From Rhodanobacter sp. C06 (GTDB lineage: Bacteria; Pseudomonadota; Gammaproteobacteria; Xanthomonadales; Rhodanobacteraceae), in assembly GCF_002001105.1 (NCBI RefSeq), contig NZ_MUNP01000073.1, positions 1-42,460 on the forward strand: DNA of 42,460 nucleotides. Reading direction: 5' to 3'. Positions within the stretch are counted from its first letter, which is position 1; the number at the start of each line of letters is the position of its first letter. This document shows positions 26,321 to 35,218 of this stretch, piece by piece. Under the pieces are notes generated by a model. It had not been told where the DNA came from and made no database searches. It was given only the letters and a program-made list of their open reading frames with translations. The translations under genes were made by a program, and so were the position numbers.

Positions 26321-29300
26321 TCAGCCCAGCACCACGCGCACGACGTGCGCGGCGCCGTCATCGAGCAGCGCGACGGGCTCGCCGGCGGGCAGCGATTGGC
26401 CGTCCAGCTCCAGTGTCGCCACACCACGGCAAACGCCATGCGGGTTTTCCACGCGGATCGTGTAGCGGGTGCGGCCGCGGTGCCGGTAGTCGAGCTCGAA
26501 GCCGGGCCATGCTTTCGGTATGCAGGGGTCGATGCCCAACGCGTCGCCCTGCTTGCGGAAACCAAGGATGGCTTCCAGCCCCGCGCGGTACAGCCACGCG
26601 GCCGAACCGGTGTACCAGGTCCAGCCGCCGCGGCCGGCCAGCGCGCCCACCGAGTACACATCGGCGCAAGAGACGTAGGGCTCGACCTTGTAACGCGCCG
26701 CCGCGTCTGCATCATTGCTGTGACGGATCGGGTTGAAGAACCCGAACAACTCGCCGGCGCGGTCGCCGTCGCCCAACGCGGCCCAGGCGAAGATCGACCA
26801 CACCGCGCCGTGGGTGTACTGGCCGCCATTCTCGCGCACACCGGCCGGGTAGCCCTTGATGTAGCCCGGATTCTCCGCATTGCCCTGATCGAACGGCGGC
26901 GTGAACAGGCGCGAGAGCCGGTGTTCGCGGTCGACCAGCTCGCGCTCGTTCGACGCCATCGCCTGCGCCGCGTGCGCCGCATCGGCGGCGCCCGCCAGCA
27001 CGCTCCACGATTGCGCGATGGTGTCGATGCGGCAGGCGTCGCTGGTTTGCGTGCCCAGCGGCGCACCGTCGTCGTAATAGCCGCGGCGGTACCACGCGCC
27101 GTCCCAGGCCTGTTCCAACGCCGCGCGCATGGCCGTGGCGTACTCGCGCCAGGCCCTCGCGCGGGCGATCTCGCCGCGGCTTTCGGCCAAGGGCGCATAG
27201 GCTTCGATGCTGCGTATCAGGAACCAACCCATCCAGCTGCTTTCGCCGCGGCCGCCCGCACCCACGGCGTTCATGCCGTCGTTCCAGTCGCCGGTGCCCA
27301 TCAGCGGCAGGCCGTGCTCCCCGCGGGTGAGCGCGCTGTCCAGCGCACGGGCGCAATGCTCGTGCAGGCTGGCCTTGTCGTTCGAACTGCCGGGCTGGAA
27401 ATAGGCGTCGGTGGCGCCATCGGCAATGGCCTGCCCGGTGAGAAAGGGCAACGCCTCATCCAGCACCTTGGCATCGCCGCTGACCTCGACGTAGTGCGCG
27501 GCCACGTGCGCCAGCCACACGCGGTCGTCGCTGATGCGGGTGCGGATGCCCTGCCCGTTCGGCGGCAGCCACCAGTGCTGCACGTCGCCCTCGGCGAACT
27601 GGCGGCCGGCCGCACGCAGCAGGTGTTCGCGCGCCAAGTCGGGGCGGCTCACGCACAGCGCCATCACGTCCTGCAGCTGATCGCGGAAACCCCAGGCGCC
27701 GCTGGCCTGGTAGTAGGCGGTGCGCGCCCACAGCCGGCAGCCGGCCACTTGGTAGAGCAGCCAGTCGTTGAGCATGAGGTCCAGCGCGCGGTCGGGCGTG
27801 CGCACCTGCACCGCGTCGAGCAGGCCGCTCCACTGCGCGGCGATCGCGGCCAGCACGGCGTCGAGGTCGATCGCGCGGTATTTCGCCACCAGCGCCTGTG
27901 CACCGGCCTCGTCGGCGGCATCACCCAGCAGCCAGCGCAGTTCGAGTTCGGTATGCGGCGGCAGCTCGATGCGCAACTGCAGCGCGCCGCAAGGATCGAG
28001 CCCCGCGCCGAAGCGGTCGGGCAGCGGCGCATCGTCATGCAACGCAGCCGGACGATCCAGCGCGCCCAGCGGGCCGAGGAAGGCCGCGCGGTCGCCGCTC
28101 ATCGATTGCTGGGCGCCACCGAGGTCGGCGAAGGCCACACGCTCGCCGAAATCCGGCCGCCAGCGATTGCGTGCGAACAGCGCGCCGGTTTTCTCGTCGG
28201 GCGCGGTCTGCACGAAGGGCGCGGGCACGGAGCCGTTCGGGCCCAAGGCCCACTCCACGTAGGCGGTCAGCGAGAGCCGTCGTGTGCGCGTGGAGCGATT
28301 GACCAGCCGCAGCCGCGCCAGCTTCAGCGAGTCGTCCACCGGCACGCATTGCACGAGCTCCAGCGCGATGCCGTGGGCGTCCGTCTCGAAGCGGCTCCAG
28401 CCCTTGCCATGGGTGGCCACGTACTTGGCACCGGCCACGCGGATCGGCAGCGCGGTGGCGCTCCACAGCGCACCGTTGTCCGCGTCGCGCAGGTACAGCA
28501 CCTCGTGCGGGCTGTCGCTTACCGGGTCGTTCGGCCAGGGCGTCAGCGGGTTCTGCTGGCTGTTGATCGACCATGCGTAGCCGCCGCCCTCGGCCGAAAC
28601 GAGGAAGCCGAACGCGGGATTCGCGAGCACGTTCACCCAGGGCTGCGGCGTGCAGCGGCCCGCGGCGAGCTCGATGCGATAGGCGCGGCCCTGGTCCACG
28701 AAGCCACCCAGGCCGTTCGAGTATTCCGGCGCCGCAGGAGCGGTGGCGTCGCGTGCCGCCACGGTGGCGCGCAACACCGGCGCAGGCACCGCGCGGGCCG
28801 GGGCGGCCACGCGATGGGGCGCCGCTTCGCCATCCAGCACCACGCGCGCCACGCTCAGCAGGCCGTCGCGCAGTTCGGCGCCGATCGCGCCTTCCTGCAG
28901 CGCGAACAGTTCGGCCTTGGGCAAGTTCTCGTCGGCTTTCAGTTGCGCCTGCTGTGCCTGCACCAGCGGAGCGAGCGCGGTCTGCACCGCGGCGCTGCCT
29001 GCATCGAGCAGCACCACGTCCATCGCGAAACGTTGCGCGCGCCACAGTTGCTGCGCACGCAGCAGCTCCTGCACGCGCGGCAGATCGGCTTCGCCGTGCA
29101 ACCGCAGCAGCGCGATCGGGCGATCGCCGGAAATACCCGCGGCCCACAGCGTGGGCGCGCCGCCGCGGCCTTGCGCGATGGCCTCCGGTGCGGCGCGTTG
29201 CGCGGCATCGCTGAGCAGCAGCGCATCCAGCCAGTGCGCGGCGCGGTCGGCCTCCGCAACGTCGATGCCGAACTCGCGCAAGCGCGCCTGCGCCTGCTGC

Positions 29301-30184
29301 GCGGCGCCGTCGAACAGTCGCGCGGCAGCGTCCGCAGCACCCACCTGCGCGGCGAGCGCCAGCACGCCGTCGCGGCTGTCGGCCAGCCGCGTCCACAGCA
29401 GCACGGCGACCTCGCTGTCCGGCGCCAGCACGAAATGACGGCGCTGCGCGAACACCGGGTCGAGCACACAGCCCGTGACGCCACCCAGCGCGGTGCCCGG
29501 CTGCAGCAGCGCCTGCGCATGGCGCAGCGTGCGGCCGCGGCCGAGGAAGGCCATGCGGTCGGTCTCGAACTCCGGCACGCCGGCTTCGCCCCCAGGGATG
29601 CGCAACGCCTGCGCGGCCCAGATCGTGGCCTCGTCGTTCGAACGCTTGCGACGCGTGCCCAGCAGCAGGTCGCTTGCGGCGTCCCATTCGGTCCGCACGA
29701 ACATCTTGGAGAACGCGGGATGCGCGTCGTCCGCGCCCGCCGGACCCAGCACCAGTTCGGCGTAGCTGGTGATCGAGAGACGCCGCACGCGGTCGCCGTG
29801 GTTGCTCAACGTGAGCCGGCGCAGCTCCACGTCCGCATCGGCGGCCACCGCGACCTCCAGCGTGCTGTGCAGGCTGTGGTGGCGGCGCCGGAACGTGGCG
29901 CGGCCGGGCTCGAACTGCATGGCGTCGTCGGGCGCGTCGTGACCGAGCGGCTGCCGCGTGGGCGACCATATTTCGCCGCTGTCTTCGTCGTGCAGCAGCA
30001 GCCAGCTGCCCCAACCGTCGACCACCGGATCCTCGCGCCAGCGCGTCACCACGAGGTCGAGCCAGCGGCTGAAGCCGGCGCCGTGGCGGTCGAGCATCAC
30101 GGTGCTGCGGCCGTTGGAAAGCAGACAGTGTCGCGGCGTGGCGGCGATCATCGGCGGGATTTCAGGCGGGGAAGCGTCGAGCAT
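26321..30184 (-). CDS. GH94 phosphorylase-like protein (beta-1,2-glucan type, NdvB C-terminal half)
   Basis: A 1287-residue protein corresponding to the C-terminal part of cyclic beta-1,2-glucan synthase NdvB without its GT84 transferase half. Two supersandwich modules are visible: residues about 20-330 (HCLLSNGRSTVMLDRHGAGFSRW style) and about 530-800 (EYSNGLGGFVDQGRAYRIEL, then PWVNVLANPAFGF). The (alpha/alpha)6 barrel follows with YYQASGAWGFRDQLQD and the general-acid motif GTGDWNDGMN (Asp969 in WND), then QYTHGAVWSIFAWAALGDGD. Such stand-alone proteins include 1,2-beta-oligoglucan phosphorylases giving glucose-1-phosphate. No signal peptide is seen, so cytoplasmic. It is divergent from a GH144-like gene by 77 bases, which supports a beta-1,2-glucan substrate. 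Confidence 0.87.
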   Translation of the reverse strand: MLDASPPEIPPMIAATPRHCLLSNGRSTVMLDRHGAGFSRWLDLVVTRWREDPVVDGWGSWLLLHDEDSGEIWSPTRQPLGHDAPDDAMQFEPGRATFRRRHHSLHSTLEVAVAADADVELRRLTLSNHGDRVRRLSITSYAELVLGPAGADDAHPAFSKMFVRTEWDAASDLLLGTRRKRSNDEATIWAAQALRIPGGEAGVPEFETDRMAFLGRGRTLRHAQALLQPGTALGGVTGCVLDPVFAQRRHFVLAPDSEVAVLLWTRLADSRDGVLALAAQVGAADAAARLFDGAAQQAQARLREFGIDVAEADRAAHWLDALLLSDAAQRAAPEAIAQGRGGAPTLWAAGISGDRPIALLRLHGEADLPRVQELLRAQQLWRAQRFAMDVVLLDAGSAAVQTALAPLVQAQQAQLKADENLPKAELFALQEGAIGAELRDGLLSVARVVLDGEAAPHRVAAPARAVPAPVLRATVAARDATAPAAPEYSNGLGGFVDQGRAYRIELAAGRCTPQPWVNVLANPAFGFLVSAEGGGYAWSINSQQNPLTPWPNDPVSDSPHEVLYLRDADNGALWSATALPIRVAGAKYVATHGKGWSRFETDAHGIALELVQCVPVDDSLKLARLRLVNRSTRTRRLSLTAYVEWALGPNGSVPAPFVQTAPDEKTGALFARNRWRPDFGERVAFADLGGAQQSMSGDRAAFLGPLGALDRPAALHDDAPLPDRFGAGLDPCGALQLRIELPPHTELELRWLLGDAADEAGAQALVAKYRAIDLDAVLAAIAAQWSGLLDAVQVRTPDRALDLMLNDWLLYQVAGCRLWARTAYYQASGAWGFRDQLQDVMALCVSRPDLAREHLLRAAGRQFAEGDVQHWWLPPNGQGIRTRISDDRVWLAHVAAHYVEVSGDAKVLDEALPFLTGQAIADGATDAYFQPGSSNDKASLHEHCARALDSALTRGEHGLPLMGTGDWNDGMNAVGAGGRGESSWMGWFLIRSIEAYAPLAESRGEIARARAWREYATAMRAALEQAWDGAWYRRGYYDDGAPLGTQTSDACRIDTIAQSWSVLAGAADAAHAAQAMASNERELVDREHRLSRLFTPPFDQGNAENPGYIKGYPAGVRENGGQYTHGAVWSIFAWAALGDGDRAGELFGFFNPIRHSNDADAAARYKVEPYVSCADVYSVGALAGRGGWTWYTGSAAWLYRAGLEAILGFRKQGDALGIDPCIPKAWPGFELDYRHRGRTRYTIRVENPHGVCRGVATLELDGQSLPAGEPVALLDDGAAHVVRVVLG

Positions 30185-30261
30185 GCGGGGCCGTGCGCAT
30201 TCACGGCGTCAATGCAGCGCGGGCGGCACGCTGATCGACGAACATTCCACCACGTCCGCGC

Positions 30262-31587
30262 ATGCCCACCATCACTCCGCACCCTCCGCTGGAATCCGGC
30301 CCGCAGCTGCAGCATCTGCAGAACAAGGCCTGGGCGTATTTCCAGTACGAGACGAATCCGCACAACGGCCTGGTGGCGGACAAGACCGCGCCCGACTGGC
30401 CCGCCAGCATCGCCGCCACCGGCATGGCGCTCACCGCGTACCCGGTGGCGGTGGAGCGCGGCCTGCTCAACGAACAAACCGCGATCGCGCGCACCCTGGC
30501 CACGCTGCGCTTCTTCCGCGACGGCGTGCAGGGCGAGGCGCCCGACGCCACCGGCCATCGCGGCTTCTACTACCACTTCCTCGACATCAAGACCGGCAAG
30601 CGCGCGTGGCAGTGCGAGCTGTCCACCGTGGACAGCGCCTTCCTGTTCGCCGGCATGCTCACCGCGGCGGCGTACTTCCGTGCCGACACGCCGGAGCAGC
30701 GCGAGATCCGCGAACTGGCCGACCTGCTGTACCGCCGCGCCGACTGGGCCTGGGCGCAGGCCGCGGACGGCACCATCGGCCACGGCTGGCGACCGGAGAG
30801 CGGTTTCATCCCGCACCGCTGGCAGGGCTACGACGAGGGCTTGCTGCTGTACACGCTGGCGCTGGGCTCGCCCACGCACGCGCTGCCGCCCGCCGCGTTC
30901 GCCGCCTGGGCTTCCACCTACGAGTGGAAGCATGCCTACGACCTCGACTTCCTGTACTGCGGGCCGCTGTTCACCCACCAGCTGTCTCACGTGTGGATCG
31001 ACTTTCGCGGCATCCAGGACGCCTTCACGCGCGGCAAGGGCATCGACTACTTCGAGAACAGCCGCCGCGCCAGCCTGGTGCAACAGCGCTACGCGATCGA
31101 CAACCCGCTGGGCCTCAAGGGCTACGCGGCCGAGTGCTGGGGCATCACCGCCAGCGACGGCCCCGGCGAAACCACCCGCCGGATCGACGGCGTCGAACGC
31201 CAGTTCTACGGCTACGCGGGTCGCGGCGCGCCGTGGGGCATCGACGACGGCACGCTGTCGCCGTGGGCGGTGGCGGCCTCGCTGCCGTTCGCGCCGGAGA
31301 TCGTGCTGCCCACGCTGCACCACTTCATCCACACGCTGGCGCTGCACGACCGCCATCCCTACGGCTTCGAGGCCAGCTTCAACCCCAGCTGGGGCGGCGA
31401 CACCGCCTGCGGCTGGATCTCGCCGTACTTCTTCGGCATCAACACCGGACCGATCCTGCTGATGATCGAGAACCAGCGCAGCGGCCTGCTGTGGAAGCTC
31501 TTGCGCGGCTGCCGGTATATCGTGGACGGTCTGCGTGCCGCCGGCTTCAGCGGCGGCTGGCTGGACACGCACGGCAAGCGGTCCTGA
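30262..31587 (+). CDS. Glycoamylase-domain protein, GH144-like (endo-beta-1,2-glucanase)
   Basis: A 441-residue protein of the Glycoamylase family (PF10091), which includes GH144 endo-beta-1,2-glucanases. It has the typical LQHLQNKAWAYFQYETNP start, WQCELSTVDSAFLFAGML, HRWQGYDEGLLLY, FTHQLSHVWIDFRGI and a late GWISPYFFGINTGPILLMIEN. The fold is an (alpha/alpha)6 barrel. No clear signal peptide is present, which is unusual for a polysaccharide endo-glucanase and may mean a cytoplasmic role on imported oligomers. The ATG at 30262 starts close to the family core. Divergent from the GH94 gene; the 77-base gap probably holds both promoters. Confidence 0.85.
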   Translation: MPTITPHPPLESGPQLQHLQNKAWAYFQYETNPHNGLVADKTAPDWPASIAATGMALTAYPVAVERGLLNEQTAIARTLATLRFFRDGVQGEAPDATGHRGFYYHFLDIKTGKRAWQCELSTVDSAFLFAGMLTAAAYFRADTPEQREIRELADLLYRRADWAWAQAADGTIGHGWRPESGFIPHRWQGYDEGLLLYTLALGSPTHALPPAAFAAWASTYEWKHAYDLDFLYCGPLFTHQLSHVWIDFRGIQDAFTRGKGIDYFENSRRASLVQQRYAIDNPLGLKGYAAECWGITASDGPGETTRRIDGVERQFYGYAGRGAPWGIDDGTLSPWAVAASLPFAPEIVLPTLHHFIHTLALHDRHPYGFEASFNPSWGGDTACGWISPYFFGINTGPILLMIENQRSGLLWKLLRGCRYIVDGLRAAGFSGGWLDTHGKRS

Positions 31588-31643
31588 ATCTCATGGCGGC
31601 GCGTCGCGCCGTCGGCAACCTTTCAATCAAGCGGAGCAATGCG

Positions 31644-32555
31644 ATGGAACTGGGCATGGTCGGACTGGGCAAGATGGGCGCCTACATGGCGGAGCGACTG
31701 GTGCAGGGCGGCCACAAGGTCACCGGGTTCGACCCCAGCGCCGACGCGCGCAAGGCGGTGGCGGCCAAGGGCATCGCCGGCGCCGACTCGCTGGCGGCGC
31801 TGGTCCAGGCGCTGCCCGCGCCGCGCGTGCTGTGGCTGATGGTGCCCGCGGGCAAGGTCACCGACGATACCGTCAACGCGCTGCTGCCGCTGCTGGCCAA
31901 GGGCGACACCGTGATCGACGGCGGCAATTCCAATTACAAGGACACGCTGCGCCGCGCAGCGTTGTACGCCGAGCACGGCCTGGGCTACGTGGACTGCGGC
32001 ACCAGTGGCGGCGTCTGGGGCCTCAAGGAGGGCTACAGCATGATGGTGGGCGGCGACGAAAAAACCGTAGCCGCGCTCAAGCCCATCTTCGAGACGCTGG
32101 CGCCCGCCGCGAACCAGGGCTGGGGCCGCGTCGGCCCGGTGGGCTCCGGCCACTTCACCAAGATGGTCCACAACGGCATCGAATACGGCCTGATGCAGGC
32201 CTACGCCGAGGGGTTCTCGATCCTCGGCCATAAGAAGGAATTCGGCCTCGACCTGCACCAGGTCGGCGAGATCTGGCGCTACGGCAGCGTGGTGCGCTCC
32301 TGGCTGCTCGACCTCACCACCGACGCGCTGGGCAAGAACCCCACGATGGACGGCGTCGCTCCCTACGTGGTCGATTCCGGCGAAGGCCGCTGGACCGTGG
32401 ACGAGGCGATCGACCTCGACGTGCCCGCTCCCATCATCACCGCCTCGCTGATCGAGCGCCTGCGCTCGCGCGACACCGATTCGTTCTCCGACAAGCTGCT
32501 CGCGGCGATGCGCAACGAGTTCGGCGGGCATGCGATCAAGAGCGAGGCGAAGTAG
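31644..32555 (+). CDS. gnd: 6-phosphogluconate dehydrogenase, decarboxylating (short GntZ/YqeC type)
   Basis: A 303-residue cytoplasmic enzyme turning 6-phosphogluconate to ribulose-5-phosphate and CO2. The Rossmann start MELGMVGLGKMGAYMAERL is followed by VIDGGNSNYKDT, CGTSGGVWGLKEGYSMMVGG and the catalytic VGSGHFTKMVHNGIEYGLMQ with its Lys and His. The length of about 300 residues marks the short, often NAD-preferring class rather than the 470-residue E. coli Gnd. GGAG lies 8 bases before ATG 31644. It follows the GH144-like gene by 56 bases and may be in the same transcript. Confidence 0.95.
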   Translation: MELGMVGLGKMGAYMAERLVQGGHKVTGFDPSADARKAVAAKGIAGADSLAALVQALPAPRVLWLMVPAGKVTDDTVNALLPLLAKGDTVIDGGNSNYKDTLRRAALYAEHGLGYVDCGTSGGVWGLKEGYSMMVGGDEKTVAALKPIFETLAPAANQGWGRVGPVGSGHFTKMVHNGIEYGLMQAYAEGFSILGHKKEFGLDLHQVGEIWRYGSVVRSWLLDLTTDALGKNPTMDGVAPYVVDSGEGRWTVDEAIDLDVPAPIITASLIERLRSRDTDSFSDKLLAAMRNEFGGHAIKSEAK

Positions 32556-32577
32556 GTCGCGATGGCATAGTGCAGCC

Positions 32578-32610
32578 AAGCCAGCCACCCATGATTCGGG
32601 CGGCTGGCTT
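32578..32610 (+). terminator. Hairpin after gnd
   Basis: AAGCCAGCC 32578-32586 pairs with GGCTGGCTT 32602-32610, 22 bases after the stop. The 15-base loop can form an inner CCC/GGG pair. There is no real T-run. Confidence 0.55.
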
Positions 32611-32749
32611 CACCATCGAATTCGCCCCGTCCCCTTGGCGGCTTTCGCACCAGCAAGCCCGGTTCGCGCCGGGTCTGCTGAAGCCGTGTGGCATCACGTG
32701 CTTGCCTGCATGAGGCAAAGGCGCACGGCTGATGCGGATGAAGCGATCG

Positions 32750-33097
32750 TCAATGCCGCGCGGTGCGGGCAAATACCCGGTTCTTGTTGCCCGTCTGGTT
32801 CAGAATGTAATTGTTGTAATTGTATGGAGACAGCCTTCCCGAAATCAGGGTGGCGTAGTCCTTGAAATGCATGCGCAACGGCCGCAGCGACGCAACGTTA
32901 TCGGGAATATCGCTACGGTTGAGGTAACCGCGATGATGCGTATCCAGGCTCTGGAAGCTGGGGAAACTCAACTGGCTGGTTGCTTGCACGTTCTGTGCGG
33001 AATGTGCCGCAGCAACGGGAGCCTGCGCATAGGCAGCGACGCCCCATCCGGACAGGATCAGCAACGAAAGCGCGACGAGCGAGCGGTTCTGTTTCAT
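32750..33097 (-). CDS. Small secreted protein with an EF-hand-like segment
   Basis: A 115-residue protein with a signal peptide (MKQNRSLVALSLLILSGWGVAAYA, cleaved near residue 24). The mature part holds FQSLDTHHRGYLNRSDIP, which follows an EF-hand loop pattern (Asp, then Gly, then a hydrophobic residue and a second acidic residue), and ends in an Asn/Arg-rich stretch. AAGGAG six bases before the ATG is a strong ribosome site. I do not recognise a named family; the closest suggestion is a periplasmic EF-hand-type protein. It stands alone between gnd and the transporter. Confidence 0.7.
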   Translation of the reverse strand: MKQNRSLVALSLLILSGWGVAAYAQAPVAAAHSAQNVQATSQLSFPSFQSLDTHHRGYLNRSDIPDNVASLRPLRMHFKDYATLISGRLSPYNYNNYILNQTGNKNRVFARTARH

Positions 33098-33285
33098 GCA
33101 GATCTCCTTGACCTTGAATCATGAAAGACGGCACGGGTGCCGAGGTGATTCTACACGTCGATTGTCATGATCGAATCAAGAACGTTGGCGCATGGCTCGT
33201 TCCACGAACGGCCGTAAGCCGCAGTCCCCAACCGCGGATTTCGCAAGATTTTCTGACGCACGCCGCGATGACCACTTGCCCACCA

Positions 33286-35055
33286 TCACCCCGGATAAAA
33301 CGGCCAGAACTTCGGGATCAGCCACATCGACAGCGTGCAGAACAGCGCGATCAGCGGGATGCCCACCTTCATGAAGTCGGTGAAGCGGTAGCCGCCGGCG
33401 TAATACACCATGGTGTTGGTGGGATAACCCACCGGAGTGGCGAACGAGGTGGCGGCGGCGAAGGCCACCGCCACCACGAACGGGCGCGGGTCGGCGTGCA
33501 TGGCGTGGGCCACGCTGGCGGCGATGCCGACCATCAGCACCACCGAGGGGTTGTGGCCCATCAGCTCGGTGAGCAGGGCGGTAAGCAGATACACCATCAC
33601 GAGCGCGGCCAGCGGGCCATGGTTGCCGATCAGATGGAGGCCCGCCTGCACCACTTCCTGCGACAAGCCGGTCTTCTCGATCGCGGTGCCCAGCGGCAGG
33701 ATCGCGCCGAGCAGGATGATGATCTTCCAGTCCATGCCCTCGTAGACGTCCTTGCGGCCGAAGCAGCCGGTGAGCGCCATCGCCGCCGCGCCGCAGATCG
33801 CCGCCACCGGAATCGGCAGCCAGCGCAGGCCGGAGACCACCACCACGCTGGCCATGATCGCCGCGGCCACGATGGCCTTGCGCGACATGCGCCGCGCGTC
33901 GTCGCGCTCGCTGAGCACGATGAAGGCGTCGTCGCCGCGTAGCTGCGGCATGCTGCCCTCGTCCACCAGCACCAGCAGCACGTCGCCCACCGCGAGGCTG
34001 ACATCGCTGAGCTTGTCGCGCAGCACCTGGCCGCGGCGGTGGATCGCCAGCACCACCGCGTCGGGGCGGCGGCCGAGGTCGGTCTCGGCCAGCCGGCGGC
34101 CTTCGGCGAGGCTGGCCGGCGCCACCATGATCTCGGCCAGCACGCGCGGATGGTCGGGATCGCGCACGTAACGGCTTTCCGGCACGTTGTGCAGATGGGC
34201 TCGACGCTGGAATTCCTCGATCTTCTCCCAGTCGCCGCGCACCAGCAGCACGTCGCCTTCCTCCATCTGCTGCGAACGCGGCGACCACATGCGCCGCTCG
34301 CCGCGCAGCAGCTCCAGCGGATACACGCCGTAGCGCTCGCCCAGCTGCGCCTCGCCGATGCTCTTGCCCAGCAGCGGCGAAGACTCGGTGAGCGCCAGCT
34401 CGGTGACGTACTTGCCGATCTCCACTTCCTCGATCTCGTCGGCGTCGATATGGCGCGGCAACAGCCAGCGCCCCACCAGCATCAGGTAGAGCATGCCGAC
34501 CACGGCGAGGATCGCGCCCATGCCGGTGAACTCGAACACGCCGAACGCGGGCAGCCCCAGCTTCTGCGCCAACGAATCGGTAAGCAGGTTGGAGGAGGTG
34601 CCAATCAGGGTGCACACGCCCCCCATCTGCGCGGCGTAGGCCATCGGCATCAGCACCCGCGCCGGCGAGGTGCCGGTGCGCTGGCACACGCGCAACGCCA
34701 GCGGCAGGAAGGTGGCGACCAGGGCAATGTTCTTCACGAATGCCCCCAGCGGCGCGATCGCCAGCATCAGGGTGAGCGTGAGCAGCCAGGGCTTGCGGAT
34801 GCGCATCAACAGCCGGCTCAGCGGCTCCAGCACGCCGGAGCGCTCGATGCCGATGGAGAGCGCGAACATCGCCGCCACCGTCACCGTGGCCTCGTTGCTG
34901 AAACCTGACAGCGCCTCGCTGGGGCTGACGATGCCCAGCACCACCAGCGCGGCCAGCACCAGCAACGCCACCAGATCGATGCGCAGCTTCTCGCTCGCGA
35001 ACAGCGCCATCGCCACCGCGATCACGGCGACCACCGCCCAGGCCTGCCAGCTCAT
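33286..35055 (-). CDS. SLC13-type anion permease with RCK_C (TrkA-C) domains
   Basis: A 589-residue inner-membrane protein of the DASS/ion-transporter superfamily (CitMHS/SLC13-like). The first transmembrane block (LRIDLVALLVLAALVVLGIVSPSEALSG, GFSNEATVTVAAMFALSIGI, FVKNIALVATFLP) is followed by two TrkA-C domains (ELALTESSPLLGKSIGEAQL and VLAEIMVAPASLAEGRRLAE). The second membrane block ends LTELMGHNPSVVLM and ATPVGYPTNTMVY, the two anion-site hairpins. The substrate may be sulfate or a dicarboxylate. ATG 35055 is chosen because it directly precedes the first membrane helix; upstream in-frame sequence overlaps the divergent patatin gene region and is polar. Confidence 0.88.
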   Translation of the reverse strand: MSWQAWAVVAVIAVAMALFASEKLRIDLVALLVLAALVVLGIVSPSEALSGFSNEATVTVAAMFALSIGIERSGVLEPLSRLLMRIRKPWLLTLTLMLAIAPLGAFVKNIALVATFLPLALRVCQRTGTSPARVLMPMAYAAQMGGVCTLIGTSSNLLTDSLAQKLGLPAFGVFEFTGMGAILAVVGMLYLMLVGRWLLPRHIDADEIEEVEIGKYVTELALTESSPLLGKSIGEAQLGERYGVYPLELLRGERRMWSPRSQQMEEGDVLLVRGDWEKIEEFQRRAHLHNVPESRYVRDPDHPRVLAEIMVAPASLAEGRRLAETDLGRRPDAVVLAIHRRGQVLRDKLSDVSLAVGDVLLVLVDEGSMPQLRGDDAFIVLSERDDARRMSRKAIVAAAIMASVVVVSGLRWLPIPVAAICGAAAMALTGCFGRKDVYEGMDWKIIILLGAILPLGTAIEKTGLSQEVVQAGLHLIGNHGPLAALVMVYLLTALLTELMGHNPSVVLMVGIAASVAHAMHADPRPFVVAVAFAAATSFATPVGYPTNTMVYYAGGYRFTDFMKVGIPLIALFCTLSMWLIPKFWPFYPG

Positions 35056-35218
35056 GCGGCGGCCCCGGCTGGCGCGGTCGGCGACGACGCCCCGCGTACT
35101 GTCTGCATCGGTCTCACCCTCGCGCCGGTCGCGGCATGCAAGCCGCATGCTACGCGACGGTGGCGCCGGCGCAAACCGCGCACGGTGCATTCACCCCGAT
35201 CCGGGGCAGAATGCGCGG

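Noticed and set aside
26285-31462. A very long open frame on the plus strand across the GH94 gene and into the GH144-like gene
   Set aside because: It is antisense to the GH94 protein and has no recognisable domains; the Arg/Ala/His-rich composition is the usual shadow of high third-position GC.
33176-34687. Second minus-strand frame within the SLC13-type transporter
   Set aside because: It lacks hydrophobic segments, while the other frame has regular membrane helices and TrkA-C domains.
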